Below are positions 1 through 7,194 of a DNA stretch of 19,103 bases, one piece after another. Source of the stretch: a bacterium (GTDB taxonomy: Bacteria > Bacillota > Clostridia > Oscillospirales > Oscillospiraceae); NCBI GenBank assembly GCA_004562395.1, contig SFQY01000018.1:1-19103 (forward strand), read 5' to 3'. The position numbers were made by a program, and so were the translations under genes. The notes under the pieces were generated by a model. It was not told where the DNA came from, did not search any database, and worked only from the letters and a program-made list of their open reading frames with translations. Every line of letters starts with the position of its first letter. Positions within the stretch are counted from its first letter, which is position 1.

Positions 1-217
1 GGTTTTTCACACTTTCTTTATCCTACTTTTTGCACTATTTGTCATCTTTTTTTGTTATTTTTTCCTATTTCAACTATTGATTCGCATCCCGGGGGAAGGC
101 AAGGCGCCTTCGGCGCGAACACCTCAGCAAATTCCAATTTATCTGACAACCGCGCTAAGCCGGCAAGCACATGATTATTCCAACATCTCCCTCCGGTTCC
201 CGGCGCCGAGATTCCGG
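1..217. other. Leader region upstream of the gtr genes, no gene seen
   Basis: No convincing gene is seen. The first 70 bases are very T-rich on the + strand and unlike the GC-rich coding DNA that follows. A small hairpin (GCGCC, loop TTC, GGCGC) lies at 104-116. The A-rich minus strand could carry promoter elements for a gene to the left of the window, but I see no minus-strand start codon with a ribosome binding site here. Long reading frames across this stretch are non-coding shadows. Confidence 0.5.
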
Positions 218-246
218 TTGACTCCGGGGCTCCCGGGGCGTATAAT
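218..246 (+). promoter_or_regulatory. Sigma-A type promoter for the gtr operon
   Basis: The -35 box TTGACT (218-223) and the -10 box TATAAT (241-246) are separated by exactly 17 bp. Transcription would start near 253, giving a leader of about 24 nt that holds the AAAGGAGA ribosome binding site (263-270) before the ATG at 277. The spacer is unusually GC-rich with a CCGGGG/CCCGGGG repeat, which could host a repressor or stiffen the promoter. This is the best match to consensus in the window. Confidence 0.85.
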
Positions 247-276
247 GGAGGAAACATATGAAAAAGGAGACCCCCT

Positions 277-1842
277 ATGGAAAAACAGTCTGCGGATTCT
301 CTTCTGATCCTGGAACGGATCGCCAGGTGGCTGGCAAAGAAAATCAGGGAAAATCTTTTCCCCATTCTCGCCGCCTTTCTTTTTGGGTTTCTGGCCCACA
401 ACTTTGCCTTCACCAACAAGCTGGTAAACCACGACGAGGTCTTCACCCTGTTTTTCAAAGGCGGTTCCGTCAGCCTCGGCCGCTGGGGACTGGATTTCAT
501 TGACCGGATCTTCCCCGATTACTCCATGCCCTGGATCTACGGCGTGATCACCATCGCCCTGATGGCTGCCGCCGCCTGCATGATCCTTCACATCTTCTCC
601 ATCCGAAGCAGGCTGCTGCAGGTGCTGCTGGCCGGGATCCTGGTGGTCTTTCCCTCCATCACCGGCGTGTTCTCCTACATGTTCATGAGCTGCACCTATT
701 CCCTGTCCATTCTGCTGGCCGCCACGGCGGCTTCCCTGATCAACCAGGACCGCCCCTGGAAATGGTGCGCCGCCCTTGTGTGCATGATCGCCTCCCTCAG
801 CCTTTACCAGGCCCACATCGCCCTGGCCGCCAGCCTTCTGGTGCTGATTCTGATTCAGCGGCTGTTCCACGAATCCGATATCAAGCCCCTGGTGAAAAAG
901 GGATTTTTCTTCGTGGGCTTCCTGATCCTCTCCCTGGGACTTTACTACATGACCGCCAAATTCATGCAGTACTGGAAGAACGTGGGCTTCAACAGCTACG
1001 CCGCGGGAAATCTGAGCTTTGACATCCGCTCCATCCCCAGGGACATCGCCGACGCCTACGTTACCTTCTTCCAGTACGTCACCCAGGGCTATCAGGGTCT
1101 GATCCCCACGGCCTTCTCCCGGATGGTCCACCTGCTCTGCTTTGCCGTGTCCGGGGTCCTTCTGGTGGGCTGGATGCTGCGGCAGCGCGGAAAGCGCCTG
1201 GGCCGTTTCCTGATGCTGCTGGCCCTGATCGCCATTCTGCCCCTTTCCTCCAACTGCCTGCATCTGTTCGCCACCCGGGACTCCGTCCATACCCTGGTGG
1301 CCTGCGGCTTCGTCAGCATCTACGTGCTGATGGTCATCGTGATACAGGAATGCGCCCCGGCCATGCCGGAGGGAAAGGGCCGGATCAGCTTCCGGAGCCT
1401 CGCCCTGAATCTGATCACCCTCTGCCTTGCCATCATCATCGTTGTGAACACCTACATCGCCAACGAATCCTATCTGAACCTCTACCTGCGCTATGAGAAC
1501 GCGGCTTCCTTCTACACCTCCCTCATCGCGGACATCAAAATGATGCCGGAATTCAACAAGGAGTCCAGGCTTGCCGTCGTCGGCACCTTCCGGGAACCGG
1601 CCTTCTACTATGAGAAGTTCTCCTTCTCCGATGACATCACCGGCATCGACGGGTTCCTGCCCGACAGCTATTCCAAGGACAAATTCATGGAGTACTACAT
1701 GGGCTTCCCCATGGAGTTTGCCACCGACGAGGAGATCCGGCAGATCACCGCCACGGAGGAATACGCCCAGATGGCCCAGTATCCCTATTACGGCTCCATG
1801 CGGTGGTTCGACAACATTCTGGTGGTAAAGCTTTCCGACTGA
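277..1842 (+). CDS. GtrII-like multispanning membrane glucosyltransferase
   Basis: A 521-residue polytopic membrane protein resembling the Glucos_trans_II (GtrII) family. Such enzymes move a hexose from an undecaprenyl-phosphate carrier to a surface glycan on the outer face of the membrane. What is seen: a first hydrophobic helix at about 28-45 followed by the acidic NHDE motif at 51-54, a GRWGLDF stretch near 70, roughly ten hydrophobic segments up to about residue 400, then a soluble C-terminal domain of about 120 residues. The NHDE position after helix 1 is where the catalytic acid of polyprenol-dependent transferases lies. The ATG at 277 follows AAAGGAGA with good spacing. A GtrB-like gene follows 36 bp downstream, the usual partner. 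The acceptor glycan cannot be read from sequence; no GtrA flippase is seen here. Confidence 0.82.
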   Translation: MEKQSADSLLILERIARWLAKKIRENLFPILAAFLFGFLAHNFAFTNKLVNHDEVFTLFFKGGSVSLGRWGLDFIDRIFPDYSMPWIYGVITIALMAAAACMILHIFSIRSRLLQVLLAGILVVFPSITGVFSYMFMSCTYSLSILLAATAASLINQDRPWKWCAALVCMIASLSLYQAHIALAASLLVLILIQRLFHESDIKPLVKKGFFFVGFLILSLGLYYMTAKFMQYWKNVGFNSYAAGNLSFDIRSIPRDIADAYVTFFQYVTQGYQGLIPTAFSRMVHLLCFAVSGVLLVGWMLRQRGKRLGRFLMLLALIAILPLSSNCLHLFATRDSVHTLVACGFVSIYVLMVIVIQECAPAMPEGKGRISFRSLALNLITLCLAIIIVVNTYIANESYLNLYLRYENAASFYTSLIADIKMMPEFNKESRLAVVGTFREPAFYYEKFSFSDDITGIDGFLPDSYSKDKFMEYYMGFPMEFATDEEIRQITATEEYAQMAQYPYYGSMRWFDNILVVKLSD

Positions 1843-1878
1843 TCCGTTCTCCAAATATGACAAAGAGAGGCGTTTTCT

Positions 1879-2850
1879 ATGGCTAGAACCCAGATTCCCC
1901 TGCTGTATATTGTAATTCCCTGTTATAACGAAGAAAAGGTGCTTCCCGTAACCGCCCCTCTTTTTCTCGGGAAGCTCCGCGAGCTGATTGCCGCCGGAAT
2001 GATCCGGCAGGAAAGCAAGGTCCTGTTTGTCAACGACGGAAGCCGAGACTCCACCTGGCAGCTGATCCGCGGGTTTTCCCGGGAGGATACCCATTTTGCC
2101 GGCATCAGTCTGAGCCGGAACCGGGGCCATCAGAACGCCCTGCTGGCAGGCCTCATGGAAGCCAGGGACAAATGCGACATCACCATCTCCATCGACTGTG
2201 ACGGCCAGGATGACCTGAACGCCATGAACGCCATGGTGGAGGAATACCTGCAGGGGGCGGAGGTGGTCTACGGCGTCCGCAGCAAGCGGGAAACGGACAC
2301 CTTCTTCAAGCGCACCACCGCGGAAGGCTTCTACCGGCTGCTGAAATGGATGGGTGCGGAGGTGGTATTCAACCACGCGGATTACCGTCTGGTTTCCGCG
2401 AGAGTGCTGCGGGAATTCTCCGATTTCAAAGAGGTCAACATTTATCTTCGGGGCATGTTCCCTCTGGTGGGCTTTAAGAGTACATCGGTGTATTATGAGC
2501 GTCATGAGCGGATGGCCGGGGAGAGCCACTACCCCCTGCGGAAAATGCTGGCTCTGGCCTTTGACGGCATCACCAGCCTCAGCGTCAAGCCCATCCGGAT
2601 GATCACCGGCCTGGGCATCGGCATCTCCTTTGTGGCCTTCCTGCTGATCCTCTACGCCCTGATCTCCTATTTCCGGGGCGATGTGGTTTCCGGCTGGGCC
2701 AGCAGTCTGATCGCCACCTGCTTCCTGGGGGGCATCCAGCTGATCTCCCTGGGCGTCATCGGCGAATATGTGGGAAAGATCTACATGGAAACCAAGCGCC
2801 GCCCCCGGTTCATCATTGCGGAACGGACCGAAGACGCCGGTCAGGACTGA
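1879..2850 (+). CDS. GtrB-like polyprenyl-phosphate glycosyltransferase (GT2)
   Basis: A 323-residue family 2 glycosyltransferase of the GtrB/DPM1 type, expected to transfer a hexose from a nucleotide sugar to undecaprenyl phosphate on the cytoplasmic side. The N-terminal domain has the IVIPCYNEE start at 11-19, NDGSRD at 52-57 and the DxD-type DCDGQDD at 105-111. An RHERMAGESHYP stretch precedes two transmembrane helices (about 238-262 and 273-298), and the C-terminus has GEYVGKIY and RPRFI motifs typical of GtrB proteins. The length matches the family (about 310-330). The start follows AAGAGAGG with 8 nt spacing. It probably supplies the lipid-linked sugar used by the upstream GtrII-like protein. 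The sugar (glucose is the family default) is inferred. Confidence 0.87.
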   Translation: MARTQIPLLYIVIPCYNEEKVLPVTAPLFLGKLRELIAAGMIRQESKVLFVNDGSRDSTWQLIRGFSREDTHFAGISLSRNRGHQNALLAGLMEARDKCDITISIDCDGQDDLNAMNAMVEEYLQGAEVVYGVRSKRETDTFFKRTTAEGFYRLLKWMGAEVVFNHADYRLVSARVLREFSDFKEVNIYLRGMFPLVGFKSTSVYYERHERMAGESHYPLRKMLALAFDGITSLSVKPIRMITGLGIGISFVAFLLILYALISYFRGDVVSGWASSLIATCFLGGIQLISLGVIGEYVGKIYMETKRRPRFIIAERTEDAGQD

Positions 2851-2861
2851 CCGAAGAAAAG

Positions 2862-2896
2862 CAGGACCTCCCCTTTCCGGAAAGGTCCTGTTTTTT
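2862..2896. terminator. Terminator after gtrB-like gene, partly bidirectional
   Basis: CAGGACCT (2862-2869) pairs with AGGTCCTG (2883-2890) and is followed by T6 (2891-2896) on the + strand. On the minus strand the same stem is followed by GCTTTTCTTC, a weaker U tract, so it may also end the converging GntR gene, which stops at 2923. A small hairpin CCAGC/GCTGG (2907-2920) lies between. Confidence 0.85.
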
Positions 2897-2922
2897 GGTG
2901 TGTTCACCAGCCCCGGCTGGCC

Positions 2923-3546
2923 CTAATAGGCAAAATCCTTCAGATCCCGTCCCAGGGCGGAGCGGGCGGCGGACAGATCCCGCTGCCTCAGAGCCTCCAG
3001 CAGGGCCTGGTGGTTTTTCATATCGGAGACGGTTTCCACCCGGTCCCGCATTCCCCAATAATACTGGGCATAGGCCCGCTTCAGCGTGTCCATGGCGGAC
3101 TGGAGCTGCTGGGTGGCATAGCGGTTTCCCGCCAGTCCGATCAGCTCCAGGTGGAAGGCGGCGTTGTGATCCCAGTGGGTCCAGACATCCTTCGCAAAAT
3201 CCGGGTCACAGCATCGCTTGTTCAGCTCCTCCAGGCGCAGAATGTGCCGGGGCGTGATCTGATCGAAGCACCGGGCCAGGCAGCCGGTTTCCAGCACATA
3301 CCGGTATTCCAGAATGTCGGTGATCTCACTGCGCTCCACCCGCAGCACCTCATAGCCGCAGCGGGGAATGCTGCGCACAATATGCTCCCGGCACAGCGCC
3401 ACCAGCGCCTCCCGGACGGTGGTTTTGCTGCAGCCGTATTCCTCAATCAGCTCCCGCTCCGTCAGGATCTGGCCGGGCCTGTATTGGTTGCTGAAAATGT
3501 CATTCAGAACAGAGTCATATACCTGGGCGGAAACGCTTTTTTTCAT
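2923..3546 (-). CDS. GntR-family regulator, FadR/FCD subfamily
   Basis: A 207-residue transcription regulator. Residues 1-70 form the winged helix-turn-helix of GntR proteins (VYDSVLNDIFSNQYRPGQ, TERELIEEYGCSKTTVREAL). Residues 78-200 form an all-helical FCD effector domain, with the WDHNAAFH and NRYATQ stretches and H178 in NHQALLEAL where metal and ligand residues usually sit. The usual last histidine before the C-terminus is not obvious (GRDLKDF instead), so metal binding may differ. The start follows GTGAGG. It is transcribed divergently from the desulfidase operon, so it most likely regulates that operon and itself in response to a small carboxylate or amino acid. Ligand identity is inference. 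Confidence 0.88.
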   Translation of the reverse strand: MKKSVSAQVYDSVLNDIFSNQYRPGQILTERELIEEYGCSKTTVREALVALCREHIVRSIPRCGYEVLRVERSEITDILEYRYVLETGCLARCFDQITPRHILRLEELNKRCCDPDFAKDVWTHWDHNAAFHLELIGLAGNRYATQQLQSAMDTLKRAYAQYYWGMRDRVETVSDMKNHQALLEALRQRDLSAARSALGRDLKDFAY

Positions 3547-3630
3547 ATCAAATCCTCACTTTTCCGGTGGATTCCAGTTTCTGTGCCGGAGTGCTTCGGT
3601 CTGTACGGGAAACCTTCCTTTGGCAACCTT

Positions 3631-3659
3631 ATTCTACAAAATATTCCCAATTCTGTCAA
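3631..3659 (-). promoter_or_regulatory. Promoter of the gntR gene
   Basis: On the minus strand TTGACA (3659-3654) is followed after 17 bp by TAGAAT (3636-3631), close to consensus. The transcript would start near 3624 and give a leader of about 78 nt. It lies 8 bp from the divergent promoter of the cysteine operon, so a regulator bound between or over them could control both. Confidence 0.75.
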
Positions 3660-3667
3660 ATTAATTC

Positions 3668-3696
3668 TTGCAATCTGGTATGATTACTGGTATGAT
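3668..3696 (+). promoter_or_regulatory. Promoter of the desulfidase operon
   Basis: TTGCAA (3668-3673), 17 bp, TATGAT (3691-3696), with TG one base upstream of the -10 (extended -10 form TGG-TATGAT). This places transcription start near 3703, downstream of the alternative TTG start at 3668. It therefore supports the ATG at 3731 as the real start of the first gene. Confidence 0.65.
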
Positions 3697-3698
3697 TA
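3675..3698 (+). promoter_or_regulatory. Tandem 12-bp repeat, candidate GntR operator
   Basis: CTGGTATGATTA occurs twice head to tail without a gap (3675-3686, 3687-3698). The second copy contains the -10 box of the + strand promoter. GGTAT direct repeats resemble the GGTATA repeats bound by NanR, an E. coli FadR-subfamily regulator (established knowledge). The divergently encoded FCD-GntR protein is the obvious candidate binder. Binding would block the -10 and repress the operon. The repeat is seen directly; its function is inferred. Confidence 0.6.
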
Positions 3699-3730
3699 AT
3701 GTATTCACACAGAGAGGCGGGATTGGAACC

Positions 3731-5029
3731 ATGGGTGAGGAAACCTTTCAGAATTTCATCACGATTCTCAACGAGGAGCTGATACCGGCCCTGGGCTGCA
3801 CGGAGCCCATCGCGGTGGCCTACGCCGCGGCCAAGGCCCGGGATGTGCTGGGGCTGTTTCCCGGGCATATCACTGTGTTTTGCAGCGGGAACATTGTCAA
3901 AAACGTAAAATCCGTGACCGTTCCCAACTCCAACGGCCTGCGGGGCATTGACGCGGCCGCCACGCTGGGCACCGTAGGCGGCCGGGCGGAAAAGGAGCTG
4001 GAGGTGCTGGACGATGTGAAGCCGGAGGACATTGAGCGGACGAAAGCCCTCCTGGCGGAGCATTTCTGCGACACCCGGCTGGTGGGAAGCGTGGACAAGC
4101 TGTACCTGAAAATACAGGCAACACAGGGCCAGGAGTCCGCCAGCGTTACCATCCAGGGCCACCATACGAACATCACGGACATTGAAAGGAACGGCCGGGT
4201 GCTTTTCCATTGTGACTTTGCCGGGCAGACTCCCTCCCTGCGCCGGGGCGACCGGAGCCGGCTGAGCGTGCGCTCCATTCTGGAGTTTGCGGACAGGGTG
4301 GAAATTGCCCGGATCGAGCCTGTTCTGTCCCGGCAGATCCGGTGCAATATGCGCATCTGCCAGGAGGGCTTATCCGCGCCCTTCGGTGCGGGTGTGGCCG
4401 GTGCTCTTCTGGAGGGGAAGGATCCGTCCGTCTTTACCGTGGCACGGGCAAAGGCTGCCGCCGCCTCCGAGGCCCGGATGTCAGGTTGCCCTCTGCCTGT
4501 GGTGATCAACTCCGGTAGCGGCAATCAGGGCATCACCGTGTCCGTCCCGGTGATCGAGTATGTTCAGGCCCATGGGCTGTCCCAGGAACAGCTGTACCGG
4601 GCCCTGGCTGTCAGCAATCTGATTTCCATTCATCTGAAATACTTTATCGGCGATCTGTCCGCCTTCTGCGGAGCCGTTACCGCCGCCTGCGGTACCGGCG
4701 CTGCGCTGGCCTACCTGGAAGGGATCGGCTACCGGGGAGTCGCCGACACCATTACCAACACCCTCGCCGCTGTCAGCGGAATCTTCTGCGACGGAGCCAA
4801 GCCCTCCTGCGCGGCGAAGATCTCATCGGCGCTGGACGCCGCGTTTTTGTCCCTGGGCATGGCCCGGCGGCACAGTGCCTTCCACCCCGGAGAGGGGGTC
4901 GTGGGCGAGGATGTGGAGCAGACCATCCGCAGTGTTGGCCATATTGGCCGGAACGGAATGGATGAGACCGATCAGGAGATCCTGCGGATCATGATGCAGA
5001 CCGACAGTGTCTCCCGGGATTTGTGTTGA
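3731..5029 (+). CDS. CdsB/CyuA-type L-cysteine desulfidase family protein (UPF0597)
   Basis: A 432-residue protein of the UPF0597 / L-serine dehydratase alpha-like family that includes the iron-sulfur cysteine desulfidases (CdsB, CyuA/YhaM), which split L-cysteine to pyruvate, ammonia and sulfide. What is seen: GCTEP near the N-terminus with Cys23, SGSGNQG in the middle, CGAVTAACGTG, and the hallmark CDGAKPSC towards the C-terminus. These are the cysteines expected to ligate a [4Fe-4S] cluster. The length is normal. ATG 3731 is chosen because a plausible ribosome site (GAGAGGCGG) precedes it and the upstream TTG alternative lies inside the promoter. It heads an operon with an ATC hydrolase-family protein, which supports a cysteine rather than a serine substrate. 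Serine or another beta-substituted amino acid remains possible. Confidence 0.85.
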   Translation: MGEETFQNFITILNEELIPALGCTEPIAVAYAAAKARDVLGLFPGHITVFCSGNIVKNVKSVTVPNSNGLRGIDAAATLGTVGGRAEKELEVLDDVKPEDIERTKALLAEHFCDTRLVGSVDKLYLKIQATQGQESASVTIQGHHTNITDIERNGRVLFHCDFAGQTPSLRRGDRSRLSVRSILEFADRVEIARIEPVLSRQIRCNMRICQEGLSAPFGAGVAGALLEGKDPSVFTVARAKAAAASEARMSGCPLPVVINSGSGNQGITVSVPVIEYVQAHGLSQEQLYRALAVSNLISIHLKYFIGDLSAFCGAVTAACGTGAALAYLEGIGYRGVADTITNTLAAVSGIFCDGAKPSCAAKISSALDAAFLSLGMARRHSAFHPGEGVVGEDVEQTIRSVGHIGRNGMDETDQEILRIMMQTDSVSRDLC

Positions 5030-5045
5030 ACGGAGTCACTCCGTT
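5029..5045 (+). other. Intercistronic hairpin after desulfidase stop codon
   Basis: AACGGAG, loop TCA, CTCCGTT: a perfect 7-bp stem that starts on the last base of the TGA stop (5027-5029). No T-run follows, so it is not a standard terminator. The next gene has its own strong AAAGGAGA site. It may stabilise or process the mRNA and set a different level for the downstream genes. Confidence 0.55.
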
Positions 5046-5072
5046 GGCAAATAATCAGAAAGGAGAAACAAA

Positions 5073-5576
5073 ATGTCCAAAATCAAAAATGAATGGCCCA
5101 CGAAAATGCGGGAGGCCATGATCTACCGCCGCGCGATGGCTTCCGCCGCCCAGAAGAGCGCGCTGAACGCCATGGAGTTTGAAAAGCGCGGGATCCCCTA
5201 TGAGGATGTGTACAGAGCCTCCTCCTGCCAGCTGGCAGCCAAAAACGCCCGGAATTTCCGCTCCCACATGACGGATGTCAACGATCTGCGGGAATGGGGC
5301 AAGCAGATGACCGTCGAGATCGGCAAGGAAGCCTTCGGCATGGAGGTTCTTGAGTGTAGTGAGGACTGCTTCGCCATGGATATGCATTTTTGCCCCCACC
5401 TGCAGGGGTGGCTGGAGCTGGGATGCTCCGATGAAATGTGTGCGAAGCTGTGCGACATGGCCATGGAGGGAGATTTCGCCATGGCCCGGGAAATGGGCTA
5501 CACTCTGGAAAATCCCCAGCGGCTGGCCAACGGCGACCATGCCTGCCGGGTAATCTATCGTCGCAAGAAAGACTGA
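5073..5576 (+). CDS. L-2-amino-thiazoline-4-carboxylate hydrolase family protein
   Basis: A 167-residue cytoplasmic protein matching the ATC hydrolase family (PF14196 type), whose named activity opens the ring of L-2-amino-delta2-thiazoline-4-carboxylate on the route to L-cysteine. The recognised core is the C-terminal half: CSEDCFAMDMHFCP (95-108), then WLELGCSDEMCAKLCDMAMEGD (split at 113-125 and 126-134), with many cysteines (52, 95, 99, 107, 118, 123, 127) that may bind metal. The length is typical for the short family. It sits between the desulfidase and a symporter with its own ribosome site. A product of L-cysteine would feed directly into the upstream desulfidase. Most family members are uncharacterised, so the true substrate may be another cysteine-derived heterocycle or amide. 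Confidence 0.72.
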   Translation: MSKIKNEWPTKMREAMIYRRAMASAAQKSALNAMEFEKRGIPYEDVYRASSCQLAAKNARNFRSHMTDVNDLREWGKQMTVEIGKEAFGMEVLECSEDCFAMDMHFCPHLQGWLELGCSDEMCAKLCDMAMEGDFAMAREMGYTLENPQRLANGDHACRVIYRRKKD

Positions 5577-5598
5577 TCATCAAAGAAGGAGGATCTAT

Positions 5599-7023
5599 AT
5601 GAAGAAAAACGACAACCCCACCGTAAAAGCGGTATCCCGCCCCGGGCTGCCCAGAAGGCTCCACATGTTCTATGGCATCGGTGAGTTCGGCCAGCAGTTT
5701 TCTCTGGGAACCCTGAACTACTTCCTGCTGTACTTCTATACCAATGTCCTGAAGATCGACCCCGTGGCCGCCGGTGTGCTGATGCTGGTCGCCAAATTCT
5801 GGGACGGCATCAACGATCCCATCGTGGGACTGTTTATCGACCGCTCCAAGCCCGGTAAGGACGGAAAGTGCCGTCCCTTCCTGCTGCGCTGGGCGGTGCC
5901 CGCGGGCGTGTTCCTGTGGCTGCTGTTCTATGCCCCCAACCTGAGTCCCACCCTGAAGCTGGTTTACGCCTATGTGACCTATTTCGGACAGGACCTGTGC
6001 TACACGGCCACTGGCCTTGCCTATACCACCCTCCAGGCCCGCATTGCCGCCGAGCCCCAGGATCGGGTCATTCTGAACCAGAGCCGGGCCTTTATCTCCA
6101 TGTTCTCGGCCATCTTTGTTTCCTCCGCCACCATGGGACTGGTGGGTGCCATGGGCCACGGAGACGAGGGCAAGGGCTTCCGGATCGTCATCGGGATCTA
6201 CGCCGCCATTCTCACCCTGAGCTACATCTTCGTATACTTCCTGACCAAGGGCTATGACAAGCAGGATGTGGCCACGGAGGAGGAGTTGGCCGAAAGCGCC
6301 AAGACCGAGCAGGTTCCCATCAAGGACGCCGTTGTGGCTCTGTTCAAGAATAACCTCTGGAGATGGTACATCATCGCCGGCGTTCTGTACTCGGCAACCT
6401 CTTCCGTAACCTCCGGACTGCTGATCTACTATGTCAGCTACTACATCGGCAACCGCAGCCTCATCGGCCTGGCGGGCCTTTGCTCCATGGTTTCCGGCTT
6501 CCTGGCGGTGATTCTGCTGAGCCTGTTCACCAAGAAGCTGGGCAAGAACCGCACCTGCGTCACGGGCCTGTGCATCTCTCTGGTGTGCATCATCATCCGG
6601 ATCGTGACCGGCGACCATGTGATCCCTCTGTATCTGGCCTGCCTGCTGGTCAGCGGCTTCGGTATGACCCTGTACGCCTCTTTGATGGTTCCCAACACCA
6701 TGGACTGCATCGAGTACGGCGAGTGGAAAACCGGCGTGCGCAATGAGGCGCTGGTGATGTCCGCCTACAGCTTCGGCACCAAGATGGGTCAGGGCCTGGG
6801 CACCTCCTCCATCGCGTTTATGCTGGCCGCCGTCGGATTCGACGAGTCCCTGACCGTGCAGACGGCCTCCTGTGCCTCCGGCATTCACGCCCTTGGCACG
6901 ATCATTCCGCTGGTGGCCTACTGCGGACTGATCGCGGTGATGCTGTACATCAACTTCCGTTTCGAGAAGCATATGCCCCAGATCCGCGCGGAGCTGGCCG
7001 AAAGGCGCAGCGCCGGCAACTGA
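5599..7023 (+). CDS. GPH-family (MelB-like) cation symporter
   Basis: A 474-residue, 12-helix major facilitator of the glycoside-pentoside-hexuronide:cation symporter family. What is seen: the N-terminal FYGIGEFGQQ start at 24-33, then WDGINDPIVG (68-77), in which D69 and D73 correspond to the cation-binding aspartates of MelB, then DRSKPGKDGKCRPFLL after helix 2, and a central loop rich in charge (about 216-240) between the two six-helix halves. The conserved acidic pair suggests Na+ or H+ coupling. It follows the hydrolase gene by 22 bp with AAGGAGGA, so it belongs to the same operon. GPH proteins usually carry glycosides. Here the neighbours suggest the cargo could be a cysteine-yielding compound or an S-containing conjugate, which is inference only. 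Confidence 0.85.
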   Translation: MKKNDNPTVKAVSRPGLPRRLHMFYGIGEFGQQFSLGTLNYFLLYFYTNVLKIDPVAAGVLMLVAKFWDGINDPIVGLFIDRSKPGKDGKCRPFLLRWAVPAGVFLWLLFYAPNLSPTLKLVYAYVTYFGQDLCYTATGLAYTTLQARIAAEPQDRVILNQSRAFISMFSAIFVSSATMGLVGAMGHGDEGKGFRIVIGIYAAILTLSYIFVYFLTKGYDKQDVATEEELAESAKTEQVPIKDAVVALFKNNLWRWYIIAGVLYSATSSVTSGLLIYYVSYYIGNRSLIGLAGLCSMVSGFLAVILLSLFTKKLGKNRTCVTGLCISLVCIIIRIVTGDHVIPLYLACLLVSGFGMTLYASLMVPNTMDCIEYGEWKTGVRNEALVMSAYSFGTKMGQGLGTSSIAFMLAAVGFDESLTVQTASCASGIHALGTIIPLVAYCGLIAVMLYINFRFEKHMPQIRAELAERRSAGN

Positions 7024-7048
7024 TTGGCGCCTCCCGAAAAAATAGCAA

Positions 7049-7087
7049 TGCAGGCAGTGCCTTTCGGCACTGCCTGCAATATTTTTT
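7049..7087 (+). terminator. Strong rho-independent terminator of the cysteine operon
   Basis: A 13-bp stem (7049-7061 with 7066-7078) built on GCAGGCAGTGCC, with tetraloop TTTC, is followed by T6 at 7082-7087. An A-run (7037-7042) before the stem gives it some bidirectional character. It lies 26 bp after the symporter stop codon. Confidence 0.93.
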
Positions 7088-7109
7088 CGAAAATACCCGC
7101 TTGCTCCCT

Positions 7110-7193
7110 CATACTATTTCTCGATAAAATGGTTAATACCATTTTATCCTGCGCTTTTTTGCGCAGGCCGCCAGTGGCGGCGAGAAATGTATG
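7110..7193 (+). repeat. Three-hairpin (four-way junction) element 1
   Basis: An outer stem CATAC-(T)-ATTTCTCG (7110-7123) pairs with CGAGAAATGTATG (7181-7193) with one bulged T. Inside are three hairpins that abut without a spare base: ATAAAATGGT/ACCATTTTAT (7124-7147), CCTGCGC/GCGCAGG with loop T6 (7148-7167), and CCGCC/GGCGG with loop AGT (7168-7180). No reading frame with a ribosome site explains it. A homologous element in inverted orientation follows directly. It is not a tRNA: there are no T-loop or anticodon-arm features. Function unknown; structured RNA, or a DNA substrate of a REP- or MITE-type transposase, are options. Confidence 0.75.
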
Positions 7194-7194
7194 G

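Noticed and set aside
175..2907. 910-residue minus-strand open frame opposite the gtr genes
   Set aside because: It is antisense to two well-supported genes and its composition (very rich in G, H, D, Q) is that of a GC-rich shadow frame. No family motif or ribosome site is seen.
3668..3730. Upstream TTG start for the desulfidase gene (21 extra residues)
   Set aside because: It overlaps the predicted -35/-10 and the tandem repeat and has no ribosome site. The family N-terminus fits the ATG at 3731.
5278..6972. 564-residue minus-strand frame opposite the hydrolase and symporter
   Set aside because: Low-complexity shadow composition; the + strand genes have motifs, ribosome sites and a terminator.
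7110..7193. Possible tRNA gene (cloverleaf-like layout)
   Set aside because: There is no T-loop consensus, no anticodon-arm geometry and the arm lengths are wrong. The inverted homologue has the same non-tRNA layout.
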